From Nitratireductor sp. (GTDB lineage: Bacteria; Pseudomonadota; Alphaproteobacteria; Rhizobiales; Rhizobiaceae), in contig JACKJU010000006.1 in assembly GCA_020637805.1 (NCBI GenBank), positions 62,001 to 126,000 on the forward strand: a DNA stretch of 64,000 nt, in the 5' to 3' direction. The translations under genes and the position numbers were made by a program. Positions 32,655 to 42,673 of this stretch are shown in pieces. The stretch's first letter is position 1, and every line of letters begins with the position of its first letter. The notes beneath the pieces are model-generated. The model was not told the DNA's origin, searched no databases, and worked only from the letters and a program-made list of their open reading frames with translations.

Positions 32655-34583
32655 CTAGCGGCGCGCCGCTTTCAAGGCCCCGGATTGCTTCAAGCCGCGC
32701 TGGCGGCTCTGGGCTTCCTGCCAGCCTTCCTCGGCGAACAGGGAGGCCAACTGCTCGGTCATCGCTCCAGCCAGTTCCTCTGCGTCAACGATTGTCACCG
32801 CACGCTTGTAGTAACGGGTGACGTCGTGGCCAATGCCGATTGCCAGAAGTTCAATGGGCGAGAAGCTCTCGATGTCGTTGATGACGTGGCGCAGATGCCG
32901 TTCCAGATAGTTTCCGGGATTGACCGAAAGCGTGGAATCGTCGACCGGCGCGCCGTCGGAGATCATCATCAGGATGCGGCGCTTCTCCGGCCGTCCCATC
33001 ATGCGCTGGTGCGCCCAGAGGAGTGCCTCGCCATCGATGTTTTCCTTGAGAAGCCCTTCTCTCATCATCAGGCCGAGATTGCTCCTCGCGCGTCGCCAGG
33101 GGGCGTCCGCACTCTTGTAGATGATGTGCCGCAGATCGTTCAGCCGTCCCGGCTGGGGGGGCTTGTCGGCCTTGAGCCATTTCTCGCGTGACTGGCCGCC
33201 CTTCCAGGCCTTGGTGGTGAAGCCAAGGATCTCGACCTTCACGCCGCAGCGTTCCAGCGTGCGGGCAAGAATGTCGGCACAGGTGGCGGCAACCGTGATC
33301 GGGCGGCCGCGCATGGAGCCCGAATTGTCGATCAGGAGTGTTACGACCGTGTCCCGGAAGACCGTCTCGCGTTCCATCTTGAACGACAACGGGGTCATGG
33401 GGTCGATGATGATGCGGGGCAGGCGGGCAGTATCGAGATAGCCCTCTTCGAGATCGAAATCCCAGCCGCGATTCTGCTGGGCCATCAAACGGCGCTGCAG
33501 CCGGTTGGCGAGACGGCCTACCACGCCTTGCAGATGGGCAAGCTGCTTGTCGAGAAAGGCGCGCAACCGGTCGAGCTCTGCCTCGTCGCAAAGTTCCTCT
33601 GCGGTAATGATCTCGTCAAACTCGGAGGTGAAGACCTTGTAGTCGGCATCGGGCGGGAGTTGCGAGAAAGGCAGCTCCGGGCGTTCGGCCTCACCGGGCG
33701 TTTCGTTGTCGTCGAGATCGTCGTCGTCGAAATCGTCCTCACCGGTTTCGACGGCTTCCATCTCTCCCTGTTCGCTTTCGGCGGATTCCTCAGTCTCTTC
33801 CGATTCGCCCTCGTTCTCGCCGGTGGCTTCCTCGTTCTCGCGCTGGGCGTCGTCCTCGTTGTCCTGGGGGTTCTGCTCCTGGTCCTCGGAGTTCTCGTCC
33901 TCCTGGTCCAGGTCCTCGTCGCCCAGGTCGTCGGCCATTTCCAGCGAGGCAATGAGATGGCGAATGGATTTTGCGAACTCGGCCTGGTTGGCAAGGTCCC
34001 CGTCGAGTGCGTCGATTGCCTTGCCCGCCTTGTCCTCGATGAAACCGCGCCACAGGTCGACGAAATGTTTTGCGCTGTCCGGCACCGGCATGCCGGTCAG
34101 CTTTTCGCGCACCACCATGGCGACGGCCTCCTCGATCGGGGCGTCGCTTCTTTCGATGGCGTTCTGGTAGTTGGCGCGGGAGTATTTATCTTCCAGCATG
34201 GCCGACAGGTTCGACTTCACGCCGGACATGTCGCGGGCGCCGATGGCTTCGCAGCGGGCCTGTTCGACGCTGTCATAAACGGCACGAGCGGCCTGTCCTT
34301 CGGGCGCGTAGCGCGCGTGGACTGCCTTGTCGTGGCAGGCGAGACGAAGCGCCATGGAATCGCTTGCACCGCGTGTAACGGCAAGCTGCGCCTTGGAAAA
34401 CTTGCGGCCGGGATCGGTGAGCTTGATCTGATCGCCGACCAGCACCGGACGGTCATTGGTGAAGACGACTTCCAGATCGCCCTTCTGGGCGATGGCGCGC
34501 GCGCAATTGGCGAGCGCCTGTTTCAGTGGCTCGAAATCGGGCGGCTTGGAGCCTTTCTTCTGGTTGTCGCCGGGACCGGCCAT
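32655..34583 (-). CDS. cobT: aerobic cobaltochelatase subunit CobT
   Basis: A 642-residue subunit of the CobN-CobS-CobT complex that inserts cobalt into hydrogenobyrinate a,c-diamide in aerobic cobalamin synthesis. A very acidic low-complexity segment fills about residues 215-305. A C-terminal von Willebrand A domain has the metal-site DNSGSM near residue 424. It lies 36 bp after cobS on the same strand. CobN is not in this window. Confidence 0.95.
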   Translation of the reverse strand: MAGPGDNQKKGSKPPDFEPLKQALANCARAIAQKGDLEVVFTNDRPVLVGDQIKLTDPGRKFSKAQLAVTRGASDSMALRLACHDKAVHARYAPEGQAARAVYDSVEQARCEAIGARDMSGVKSNLSAMLEDKYSRANYQNAIERSDAPIEEAVAMVVREKLTGMPVPDSAKHFVDLWRGFIEDKAGKAIDALDGDLANQAEFAKSIRHLIASLEMADDLGDEDLDQEDENSEDQEQNPQDNEDDAQRENEEATGENEGESEETEESAESEQGEMEAVETGEDDFDDDDLDDNETPGEAERPELPFSQLPPDADYKVFTSEFDEIITAEELCDEAELDRLRAFLDKQLAHLQGVVGRLANRLQRRLMAQQNRGWDFDLEEGYLDTARLPRIIIDPMTPLSFKMERETVFRDTVVTLLIDNSGSMRGRPITVAATCADILARTLERCGVKVEILGFTTKAWKGGQSREKWLKADKPPQPGRLNDLRHIIYKSADAPWRRARSNLGLMMREGLLKENIDGEALLWAHQRMMGRPEKRRILMMISDGAPVDDSTLSVNPGNYLERHLRHVINDIESFSPIELLAIGIGHDVTRYYKRAVTIVDAEELAGAMTEQLASLFAEEGWQEAQSRQRGLKQSGALKAARR

Positions 34584-34619
34584 CTTGTTTCAGTCCGTAT
34601 TGCCGTCAGGTGATCCGAA

Positions 34620-35588
34620 TTATCCAACCACCAGGTTGGCCACGCTCTCGGTTATCTCCTCGCCAAAGACGCGCTGGTAGAACTCTGCCACGGTGGCGCG
34701 TTCCAGTTCATCGCACTTGTTAAGGAAGGTCAGGCGGAAGGCAAAGCCGATATCGTTGAATATCTCGGCGTTCTCCGCCCAGGTGATGACGGTACGCGGG
34801 CTCATCACGGTCGAAAGATCGCCGTTGATGAAGGCGTTGCGCGTCATGTCGGCGATGCGGACCATCTTCGAAACGGTTTCGCGGCCCTTGTCGCCGGCAA
34901 AGCTCTTGACCTTGGCGAGGATGATGTTGGTTTCCTCGTCATGCGGCAGGTAGTTGAGGGAGGTGACGATGGACCAGCGGTCCATCTGCGCCTGGTTGAT
35001 CTGCTGCACACCGTGGTACAGGCCGGTCGTGTCGCCAAGGCCAATGGTGTTGGCGGTGGCAAACAGGCGGAAATAGGGGTGCGGGGTGATGACGCGGCTC
35101 TGATCAAGCAGGGTCAGGCGGCCCGAGGATTCCAGCACGCGCTGGATGACGAACATGACGTCCGGGCGTCCGGCGTCGTATTCGTCGAAGACAAGCGCAA
35201 CATTGTGCTGATAGGCCCAGGGCAGGATGCCGTCCTTGAACTCGGTGATCTGCATACCGTCCTTAACGACGATGGCATCCTTGCCGATCAGGTCGATACG
35301 GCTGACATGGCTGTCGAGGTTGATACGGACACATGGCCAGTTGAGACGTGCGGCCACCTGTTCGATATGGGTCGACTTGCCCGTGCCATGGTAACCCGTC
35401 ACGATGACGCGGCGGTTGTAGGCAAAGCCCGCCAGAATGGCGAGAGTCGTCTGCTTGTCGAACAGGTAGTCGGGATCGACTTCCGGCACGTATTCGGTGC
35501 GCTCGGAGTAGGCCGGGCAAACCATGTCGGAATCGATGTTGAATACGTCGCGGACCTTTACCTTCGTGTCCGGAACACCTTCGGTCAT
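34620..35588 (-). CDS. cobS: aerobic cobaltochelatase subunit CobS
   Basis: A 322-residue AAA+ ATPase that assembles with CobT and drives cobalt insertion by CobN. Walker A GYHGTGKST lies near residues 65-73, and Walker B LVFDEYD near 130. The N-terminal extension (VRDVFNIDSDMVCPAYSERTE) is typical of CobS rather than other MoxR-like ATPases. A 283-bp spacer separates it from the J-domain gene upstream. Confidence 0.96.
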   Translation of the reverse strand: MTEGVPDTKVKVRDVFNIDSDMVCPAYSERTEYVPEVDPDYLFDKQTTLAILAGFAYNRRVIVTGYHGTGKSTHIEQVAARLNWPCVRINLDSHVSRIDLIGKDAIVVKDGMQITEFKDGILPWAYQHNVALVFDEYDAGRPDVMFVIQRVLESSGRLTLLDQSRVITPHPYFRLFATANTIGLGDTTGLYHGVQQINQAQMDRWSIVTSLNYLPHDEETNIILAKVKSFAGDKGRETVSKMVRIADMTRNAFINGDLSTVMSPRTVITWAENAEIFNDIGFAFRLTFLNKCDELERATVAEFYQRVFGEEITESVANLVVG

Positions 35589-35871
35589 TGAAACAGCTCC
35601 AAATCCTCAATCGTCCGCAATGGACGTAATTATTCCGTTCAAGAAAGACATGGCCCAAGGCGAAGGGACAATCCGCTCACCCGTGTATTCGGCCAGCAAT
35701 TTTTGCCTTTCCGCAAGCAATCGAAATATTGCACTGCGGCAGTCCGGAATCCGGTTACTGGATTAACCCGTTTTGGCAGGGGAAACAATGGCGCGAAACG
35801 GCTTTGTGTAACGGCGACAATGCCGTTGAAGCGGCAGGCCGGGACAGGGCGCGTTCGCAGAACTGCCAGGG

Positions 35872-36513
35872 TCAGCAGAAGCCCGACTGCTTCAACTGCT
35901 TGTAGGCAACGATGATCGATCTCAGACGCTCTTCCGAAGAGCGGTCTCCGCCATTGGCGTCCGGGTGGTTCTGCTTGACCAATAGCTTGTAGCGGCTCTT
36001 GATCTGCTCTGCCGTTGCACTTTCCGGCAGGTTCAGGGTCTCGAGCGCGCGCCGTTCAAGCGTCTTGAGCTTGCGCTGGCGGTTGATGTGCAGGCGTCCG
36101 GCGCGGGCGTTTGCAGCGTAGTTGCCGCGATTCTTGATACGCTCGGCGGCTGCGTCTCGCGGATCGTAGCTGGTCTGGCCGCCGGTGGCACCCCACTTGT
36201 TGGCGCCCATGGCCCAGGTTGGCCGCATGCCGGTGATCGAATCCTTCTGGAACTTGGCGATCGAATCGTCATCCAGTCCCGAGAAGTAATTGTAATTCTT
36301 GTTGTATTCCTTCACGTGCTCGAAACAGAGGCTGATGTACTCGCCTTCGCGATTGCGGCCGAGCGGTGCCTTGTGCGTGGCAGGCCGGTCGCAGCCGTTC
36401 CATTGGCAGCAATTCTCGTCCGAATCCGGTACAGAGGCAGCCGTCTTCGGTGCCTTTGCCTTGGCGGACTTGTTGATCCGGATCGAATCGAAATATTTCG
36501 AGGTGGGTTTCAT
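35872..36513 (-). CDS. J-domain (DnaJ-like) protein
   Basis: A 213-residue protein whose last 60 residues form a J domain with an intact HPD motif (KQNHPDANGG), expected to stimulate an Hsp70 partner. The N-terminal part has a possible metal site (CCQWNGCDRPATHKAP, then CFEH) and conserved aromatic residues. This architecture, J domain at the C-terminus, is a characteristic alphaproteobacterial type next to cobS and bolA. It is divergent from bolA. Confidence 0.9.
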   Translation of the reverse strand: MKPTSKYFDSIRINKSAKAKAPKTAASVPDSDENCCQWNGCDRPATHKAPLGRNREGEYISLCFEHVKEYNKNYNYFSGLDDDSIAKFQKDSITGMRPTWAMGANKWGATGGQTSYDPRDAAAERIKNRGNYAANARAGRLHINRQRKLKTLERRALETLNLPESATAEQIKSRYKLLVKQNHPDANGGDRSSEERLRSIIVAYKQLKQSGFC

Positions 36514-36660
36514 AGCCCGTATTTAGTCCCATCGCCGCGCATGAACAAGAATTGACAATCGGTTTTGTTGCCGCCAAAAAGCCCGGTTAGGGCGCTTCGT
36601 GCGTCGAGTATCAATTGTACCGGCAAGTCCGCGTCAGTCCTCCAACCCCGGAACCCTTCC

Positions 36661-36957
36661 ATGAGCTTCAGCAAGAGCATCGAATCGAAACTGCGTGAGA
36701 AGTTTTCTCCGCAGGCTCTGGAGATTGTCAACGAGAGCCATTTGCACGCCGGTCATCAGGAAAGTTTCGACGGTTCGGGGGAAACCCACCTGCGGATCCG
36801 CATCGTTGCCGACGCATTCAAGGGCATGGGGCGCGTCGACCGGCACCGGGCGGTAAATGCACTGATTGCCGATGAGATAGCCGAAGGCCTTCATGCGATC
36901 GCGATCACTGCCCTTGCGCCGGACGAGCCGGGCGCACAACGCCAACCGGTGCAGTAG
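36661..36957 (+). CDS. bolA: BolA family protein
   Basis: A 98-residue BolA-type KH-like protein, a partner of monothiol glutaredoxins in iron-sulfur trafficking. The family core is seen as ESHLHAGH (28-35), ETHLRIRIVADAFKGM and RHRAVNALIADEI. The ATG at 36661 gives the usual N-terminus; the frame is open to 36565 without a good site. It converges with the CorC-type gene 7 bp downstream. Confidence 0.94.
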   Translation: MSFSKSIESKLREKFSPQALEIVNESHLHAGHQESFDGSGETHLRIRIVADAFKGMGRVDRHRAVNALIADEIAEGLHAIAITALAPDEPGAQRQPVQ

Positions 36958-36964
36958 AAGCCCC

Positions 36965-38224
36965 TCAAAGATTTCGAATACGCAATCGCGTGACTCGGTT
37001 CTTCTCGCGCTTGAGAATGATGAAGCGCTTGCCGTAGAAGGTGAAGGCCTGCTTCTCCTCGGGGATCATCTGCGCCGCGTGAATGACCAGTCCGGCAATC
37101 GTGGTTGCTTCCTCGTCCGGCAGCTTCCAGTCCAGCGCGCGGTTGATGTCGCGTATCGGGACCGAGCCGTCCACGAGAATGGAACCGTCCGGTTCGGTCT
37201 TGACACCCGAGACCTCGACATCGTGTTCGTCGGCAATGTCACCGACAATTTCCTCGATGATGTCTTCGAGCGTGACCAGGCCCAGCACCTCGCCATATTC
37301 GTCCACCACCAGCGCCATGTGCGCCTTCTTGCGCAGAAATGCGTTCAGCTGATCGCGAAGCGTGGTGGTTTCGGGAACAAACCATGGCTTGGCCACGAGT
37401 TTTTCGAGGTCCAGATTGCTGATCTTCTCACCGTGCCCGATGGCGCGCAGTACGTCCTTGGCATGAATGATCCCGACGATGTTGTCGCTGTCCCCGCGCC
37501 ATACCGGCATTCGCGTATACGGGCTGGAGAGAATTTGCTCGACGAGTTGCTCTTTGGGTTCGTCCAGATCAAGCGACAGCATGCTTGTCCGGTGGATCAT
37601 TACGTCGGAGACCTCCAGGTCGTGCAGGTCCAGCACGCCGCCCAGGCGGTCGCGGTCATCCTTCACCACCACGCCTTCCTTGTGGAACACCTCGAAGGCG
37701 CCGCGCAGTTCTGCGTGAGCGGACAACATGTCGGTCTCCGAATCGAGCTTGACGCCGAACATGCCGAGAATTCGCCTGACGAGCCCGTTGATCAGGTAGG
37801 CGAACGGGGCAAGGGCAAGAACGACCGGATGGATAATGGGCGCGACCGCGATGGCAAAGCGGTCTGCATTGGCGATGGCCCACGATTTCGGCAGCACCTC
37901 CGAAAAGATCACCACGATGATCGTCATGACGATTGTTGCGATGAAGACGCCTGCTTCGCCGAACAGCTTCAGGAAGACGCTGGTGGCCAGCGCCGAAGCC
38001 AGAATGTTTACGAGGTTGTTGCCGATCAGCAGCGTCGAAATTAGGCGGTCACGTTTGGCGATAAGGCGGGTGACCAGATTTGCCCTGTGGTCGCCAGCTT
38101 CCTCCAACTGGTGCAGCCGCGCCTTGGATGCTGCAGTCAGTGCAGTCTCGGAACCGGAAAAAAATGCGGAAAGCGCCAGCAGTACGAAGATTGCCGCCAG
38201 CATCAACCAATAAAGTGTCGTCAT
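36965..38224 (-). CDS. CorC/HlyC family (CNNM-type) transporter
   Basis: A 419-residue membrane protein: a DUF21 domain with three to four membrane helices (residues 1-150), a pair of CBS domains (about 200-325), then a CorC_HlyC domain (about 335-415). The family is linked to magnesium or cobalt efflux. Older names such as hemolysin are misleading. It starts 3 bp after aroB, so it is the last gene of an aroK-aroB-corC operon, an order common in Rhizobiales. Confidence 0.92.
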   Translation of the reverse strand: MTTLYWLMLAAIFVLLALSAFFSGSETALTAASKARLHQLEEAGDHRANLVTRLIAKRDRLISTLLIGNNLVNILASALATSVFLKLFGEAGVFIATIVMTIIVVIFSEVLPKSWAIANADRFAIAVAPIIHPVVLALAPFAYLINGLVRRILGMFGVKLDSETDMLSAHAELRGAFEVFHKEGVVVKDDRDRLGGVLDLHDLEVSDVMIHRTSMLSLDLDEPKEQLVEQILSSPYTRMPVWRGDSDNIVGIIHAKDVLRAIGHGEKISNLDLEKLVAKPWFVPETTTLRDQLNAFLRKKAHMALVVDEYGEVLGLVTLEDIIEEIVGDIADEHDVEVSGVKTEPDGSILVDGSVPIRDINRALDWKLPDEEATTIAGLVIHAAQMIPEEKQAFTFYGKRFIILKREKNRVTRLRIRNL

Positions 38225-38227
38225 GGT

Positions 38228-39337
38228 TCAGGTGACCTCTTTGAGAAACTGAAGCACCTCCGAGGAGGGCACGTCTCTGGCAATGTAGGATTGCCCGACG
38301 CCTTTTGTAAGGATGAAGGTAAGCTTGCCGCGCGAGACCTTCTTGTCCTGGGCGATGTAGTCGAGCAATTTTTCGGGTCCCGGCAGGTCTCCGGGGATTT
38401 CGCCAATGGTAACCGGCAAGCCAGCGACCCGCAGATGCGCTTCGACCCGGTTCACATCATCCATCGAACACAGGTTGAGACGGTTGGAGAAGCGGTGCGC
38501 CAGAGCCATCCCGATGGCCACACCTTCACCATGTACGAGGCGGGAACCATCGTAGCGCGTGGCGCTTTCCAGCGCATGACCAAAGGTATGTCCCAGGTTC
38601 AGAAGTGCGCGCAGCCCGCCTTCCAGTTCGTCGCGGGCGACAACATCGGCCTTGGACTGGCAGGATACGGCGACCGCCTCTACCAGTTCGGGGCCGAATG
38701 CGAACACCTTCTGGCGGTTGCGTTCGAGCCATTCGAAGAAATCGGGCCGGTCGATCAGCCCGTACTTGGCGACCTCGGCGTAGCCTGCCCTGAATTCGCG
38801 CGGCGAAAGTGTCTTCAGCACATCGGTATCGGCGAGTACCAGGCGAGGCTGATGGAAGGCGCCGATCAGGTTCTTGCCCTGGGGCGCGTTGATGCCGGTC
38901 TTGCCGCCGACCGATGAATCGACCTGGGCCAGGAGCGAGGTTGGTATCTGGACGAAATCCATCCCGCGGCGGGTAACGGATGCGGCAAATCCGGCAAGGT
39001 CGCCCACCACCCCGCCGCCAAGTGCCAGTACGAGATCCCGCCGTTCCAGCCTGGCGTCCAGCAGACCTCCGACGACGTGCTCGAAGACGGCCATGCATTT
39101 GGTCTGTTCGCCCGGCTCGACTTCAAGCGTTGAATGCTCGATGCCAACGGCATCGAGGGAGGCGCGGAGTGCTTCGCCGTGCGCCGCATTGACATTCGCG
39201 TCGGTCACGATGGCACAGCGCGCGCCCGGCGATATCGCTTTGATCCGCTCTCCCGCCTGGGCCAGAACACCCGGTCCGATGACGATGTCGTAGGAGCGCT
39301 CGCCAAGGTCGACGGTCACGGTCTTCTGGATGGACAC
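38228..39337 (-). CDS. aroB: 3-dehydroquinate synthase
   Basis: A 369-residue NAD- and metal-dependent enzyme that converts DAHP to 3-dehydroquinate, the second step of the shikimate pathway. The NAD-binding GGGVVGDLAGFAAS lies near 104-117, and the metal ligands are expected in the Glu/His-containing NLGHTFGHALE segment near 258 and in RLVHGEGVAIG. It is 23 bp downstream of aroK. Confidence 0.97.
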   Translation of the reverse strand: MSIQKTVTVDLGERSYDIVIGPGVLAQAGERIKAISPGARCAIVTDANVNAAHGEALRASLDAVGIEHSTLEVEPGEQTKCMAVFEHVVGGLLDARLERRDLVLALGGGVVGDLAGFAASVTRRGMDFVQIPTSLLAQVDSSVGGKTGINAPQGKNLIGAFHQPRLVLADTDVLKTLSPREFRAGYAEVAKYGLIDRPDFFEWLERNRQKVFAFGPELVEAVAVSCQSKADVVARDELEGGLRALLNLGHTFGHALESATRYDGSRLVHGEGVAIGMALAHRFSNRLNLCSMDDVNRVEAHLRVAGLPVTIGEIPGDLPGPEKLLDYIAQDKKVSRGKLTFILTKGVGQSYIARDVPSSEVLQFLKEVT

Positions 39338-39360
39338 GGGCTTGCCTCCGGTTCTAGCGG

Positions 39361-39978
39361 TCAGTCTGAAGATGGCTGTTGAAGCGCTTGTTCAAGGGCG
39401 CGAAGTACGGCGTCGCGCGTCCTGCCCTTCGACTCACGCGAGGATTCGACATGTATGTCTGCCAGCGCGTAGACGGGCTCGCGCTTTTTCATCAATTCCG
39501 CGAGCGTTGCGCGCGGGTCCTTTGTCTGCAGCAGCGGGCGTGTACCGGGGCGCTTGAGTACCCGACCCATCAGGAGCTCGATGTCTCCCTTCAGCCAGAT
39601 CGAAATCGCATGTTCAGCAATGTTGCGCCGCGTGGTGCCCGACATGAAGGCGCCGCCACCGAGCGAAATCACGGCTGGTCCGTCCCGCAGGAGACGTTCA
39701 ATGACCCTTTCCTCGCCGGAGCGAAAATAGGGTTCGCCATGCTTCTCGAATATCTCGGGGATCTCCATGTTCGCCGCTTTGACGATCTCGGCGTCGGAAT
39801 CGAAGTACGGAACCTTGAGCGCTGAGGCAACCATCTTGCCGATTGCCGTCTTTCCCGAACCCATCATGCCCACAAAGACAAGAGACCGGCCGTCCAGCAG
39901 ACTGGCCAGCGTCTTTCTGTCGGGCACCTTTCCCGATGTGTCCTGATCCACGGTATCCGGCTTCGTATTCGCGTTCAT
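39361..39978 (-). CDS. aroK: shikimate kinase
   Basis: A 205-residue kinase phosphorylating shikimate at O3. Walker A GMMGSGKT lies near residues 33-40, the shikimate-binding DSDAEI near 55, and the lid arginines in RNIAEH and KRPGTRPLL. The frame is open to 40380, but the ATG at 39978 is the only one that gives a normal kinase N-terminus; a variable 25-residue extension precedes the core. It is first in the aroK-aroB-corC operon and divergent from the small membrane protein gene. Confidence 0.95.
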   Translation of the reverse strand: MNANTKPDTVDQDTSGKVPDRKTLASLLDGRSLVFVGMMGSGKTAIGKMVASALKVPYFDSDAEIVKAANMEIPEIFEKHGEPYFRSGEERVIERLLRDGPAVISLGGGAFMSGTTRRNIAEHAISIWLKGDIELLMGRVLKRPGTRPLLQTKDPRATLAELMKKREPVYALADIHVESSRESKGRTRDAVLRALEQALQQPSSD

Positions 39979-40156
39979 TTCTCCGGCGCCTTCCGCAAGG
40001 GCGCTCTCCCTTCCAATTCGAAGGCCCAAGCACACCAAAGTGCACAAAAGGTCAAGCCGTTGGTTGGCAAGCCAAAGGTTTATTTGACCGATGTGCGGCA
40101 ATTGGCGTTGAAATCGCGGGCCGCTTTCCGCTAAATGGCCAAGATGGGGAGTAACC

Positions 40157-40303
40157 ATGCCTAGCCTGATCCGATTCATTGTCTTGTTGGCCGTACTTGG
40201 AGGCATCGTGTTTGGCGCAATGTTTGCGCTGACGATATTTGTCGAACCCAAACCGCGCGAGATACAGGTGCGATTGCCGTCCAATGCGATCGATCTGAAC
40301 TGA
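40157..40303 (+). CDS. 48-residue single-pass membrane protein
   Basis: An ATG at 40157 after GGGGAG opens a 48-codon frame ending in TGA at 40301-40303. The product has one hydrophobic helix (LIRFIVLLAVLGGIVFGAMF) and a short charged, proline-containing tail (EPKPREIQVRLPSNAIDLN). It lies between aroK (divergent) and xerD, on the xerD strand. The good ribosome binding site and protein-like composition support it. Function unknown. Confidence 0.65.
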   Translation: MPSLIRFIVLLAVLGGIVFGAMFALTIFVEPKPREIQVRLPSNAIDLN

Positions 40304-40356
40304 CGAATGGCGGCTGCCGCGGAAGTGGCAACAGAGGCATAAACGGGCCAGATCCA

Positions 40357-41304
40357 ATGACAGCAATGCCGGATGCCCATCTTGGCGAAGCCTTTCTCGA
40401 GATGATGCTGGCCGAGCGTGGCGCTGGAGCAAATACCATCGCTGCCTATCGCCGTGATCTGGTGCGCTATCTCACTTTTTTGGGCAAGCGCGGCAAACGC
40501 CCCATTAGCTGCACATCAGATGATGTAAGCGCCTTCATGCGGATGCTGGCTGACCAGGACATGGCTCCTTCCAGCCAGGCCCGGCATCTTTCCACCGTGC
40601 GCCAGTTCCACAAGTTCCTGTTCGCGGAAGGCCGTCGTGGCGATGACCCGACCGGGGTGGTGGACGCGCCGAGGGCCGGACGCCCATTGCCGAAGATCCT
40701 GTCGGTTGAGGAGGTGGACAGGCTGCTCGCAGCGGCAAGGACATGTTTGAACGAGGCACTTTCCTCGGGCAAGGGCGTGCGCAAGGCTGCCCGGATGCAT
40801 GCGCTTATCGAAACACTTTATGCATCTGGAATGCGCGTCTCGGAACTGGTCAGCCTGCCCATATCGGCGGCCCGGACCGGCGGGCGCTTTCTGTCGGTGA
40901 CCGGAAAGGGCAAGAAGGAGCGTCTGGTTCCGCTTTCCGGTCGTGCGCAGGATGCCATGGCAAGTTGGCTCGACGTGCTTGGAGAGGAAGCAGGCAGTGA
41001 CGGTTTCTTGTTTGCCGCGGATTCGAGGGAAGGGCACCTTACACGTCAGGCGTTCGCCCGTGACCTGAAGGATCTGGCCGTGGCTGCGGGCATCTCTCCG
41101 TCGCGCCTATCGCCGCATGTGCTGCGGCATGCGTTTGCAAGTCATTTGCTCCACAACGGTGCAGACCTGCGCGCCGTTCAGCAATTGCTTGGTCATTCGG
41201 ACATCTCGACAACACAGATCTATACCCATGTTCTGGACGAGCGGTTGCGTGAGCTCGTGGAAACCCATCATCCCATGGCAAAGGCGATGAAAAAATCCGG
41301 TTGA
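40357..41304 (+). CDS. xerD: site-specific tyrosine recombinase XerD
   Basis: A 315-residue tyrosine recombinase. The catalytic residues are all present: Arg160, Lys184, His254, Arg257, His280 and nucleophile Tyr289. The N-terminal SAM-like DNA-binding domain spans about 10-95. With XerC it resolves chromosome dimers at dif. The position between aroK and accA is the normal chromosomal one in Rhizobiales, so it is not a phage or integron integrase. An ATG at 40366 is an alternative start. Confidence 0.92.
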   Translation: MTAMPDAHLGEAFLEMMLAERGAGANTIAAYRRDLVRYLTFLGKRGKRPISCTSDDVSAFMRMLADQDMAPSSQARHLSTVRQFHKFLFAEGRRGDDPTGVVDAPRAGRPLPKILSVEEVDRLLAAARTCLNEALSSGKGVRKAARMHALIETLYASGMRVSELVSLPISAARTGGRFLSVTGKGKKERLVPLSGRAQDAMASWLDVLGEEAGSDGFLFAADSREGHLTRQAFARDLKDLAVAAGISPSRLSPHVLRHAFASHLLHNGADLRAVQQLLGHSDISTTQIYTHVLDERLRELVETHHPMAKAMKKSG

Positions 41305-41445
41305 GAAGCGCTGGCCCAGGGCGTTCCCGCCATCGTGGCAGAACCACAGTCCTTCTTGACATGAAAAGGCCTTGCGGCCAGTGTGCCGCGCAATTCAACA
41401 GGACCCAGACCGGCCGCGCTGCCGAGTCATACAGGTGGCATGACC

Positions 41446-42402
41446 ATGCGTTTCTATCTCGATTTCGAAAAGCCCGTCGCCGATCTCGACGGCAAGATCC
41501 ACGAATTGAAGTCCATAACCGAGCCGGATGGCGACATGGACATCACCGAGGAAATCCGCAAGCTCGAAGCGAAGTCCAAATCGACGCTGGAAACCCTCTA
41601 CCAGAAGCTGACGCCGTGGCACAAAACCCAGGTAGCCCGTCATCCCGACCGGCCGCATTTCGGTGATTATGCCAAGGGCCTGTTCACCGATTTCGTGCCG
41701 CTGGCGGGTGATCGATACTATGCCGAAGACCATGCGATGCCGTCCGGCTTCGCCCGTTTCGACGGAGAAGCGGTTGCCGTGATCGGCCAGGAAAAGGGTT
41801 CCGATACCCAGTCGCGCCTGAAACACAATTTCGGGATGGCCCGTCCGGAAGGCTATCGCAAGGCAGTTCGGATCATGGAACTGGCAAACCGCTACGAAAT
41901 TCCGGTCATCACGCTGGTCGACACTGCAGGTGCATATCCTGGCGTCGGTGCCGAGGAGCGTGGCCAGGCAGAAGCGATCGCACGATCCACGGAAATGTGC
42001 CTCAATCTCGAAGTGCCCCTGGTTACGGTCATCATCGGCGAAGGCGGTTCGGGCGGTGCCATTGCCATCGCCTCGGCAAACCGTGTTTTCATGCTCGAGC
42101 ACTCCATCTATTCGGTGATCTCGCCGGAAGGCAGTGCTTCGATCCTCTGGCGGGATGCCGCCAAGGCGGAAGAAGCGGCGACAGCGATGAAAATCACGGC
42201 GCAGGACCTCAAGGAACTCGGTATCATCGACGGAATCATCGAGGAGCCGATGGGAGGCGCGCATCGCAACCCCGCCGAGACGATCAAGCGTACCGGTGAT
42301 GCCGTTCGCAAGGCGCTGGGCGAGCTCTCGGGCATGGACGGACCTGCCCTCAAGAAGGCCAGACGCGACAAGTTCCTCGCGATAGGCCGCAATCTGTCCT
42401 GA
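41446..42402 (+). CDS. accA: acetyl-CoA carboxylase carboxyltransferase subunit alpha
   Basis: A 318-residue subunit that, with AccD, transfers the carboxyl group from biotin to acetyl-CoA, making malonyl-CoA for fatty acid synthesis. The crotonase-like core has TLVDTAGAYPGVGAEERGQ and GEGGSGGAIAIA, the oxyanion-hole glycines, followed by ISPEGSASILWRD. ATG 41446 is preferred to 41440 because AGGTGG (41433-41438) is properly spaced for it. It follows xerD by about 140 bp. Confidence 0.96.
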   Translation: MRFYLDFEKPVADLDGKIHELKSITEPDGDMDITEEIRKLEAKSKSTLETLYQKLTPWHKTQVARHPDRPHFGDYAKGLFTDFVPLAGDRYYAEDHAMPSGFARFDGEAVAVIGQEKGSDTQSRLKHNFGMARPEGYRKAVRIMELANRYEIPVITLVDTAGAYPGVGAEERGQAEAIARSTEMCLNLEVPLVTVIIGEGGSGGAIAIASANRVFMLEHSIYSVISPEGSASILWRDAAKAEEAATAMKITAQDLKELGIIDGIIEEPMGGAHRNPAETIKRTGDAVRKALGELSGMDGPALKKARRDKFLAIGRNLS

Positions 42403-42673
42403 CCTTTCCGGGTTTCTGCCGCACGAAGCCCGCGATACCCGGTTGCCGCAAATCGGCCTATTTTTCCCCGCAGATACCGGCGAGGGCGTGGCGATGGGCA
42501 TTGCCCGGATGACAAAGCCGTGATTTTGGCGGTAACGCCTTGTCAACGAGACATGTGCGAATATTCTGCCGGACGAGTTGGGACCGGACAAATTCGGGAA
42601 TGAAGGTCAAGCAGTGATTCTGCTGCAGGGATTACAGGGTTCGTTCGGTTGAAAGCCGCGAACGCCGGGAACG

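Noticed and set aside
40357..41304. Phage or integron integrase
   Set aside because: Length, catalytic spacing and the aroK-xerD-accA neighbourhood are those of chromosomal XerD. No attachment site or phage genes are adjacent.
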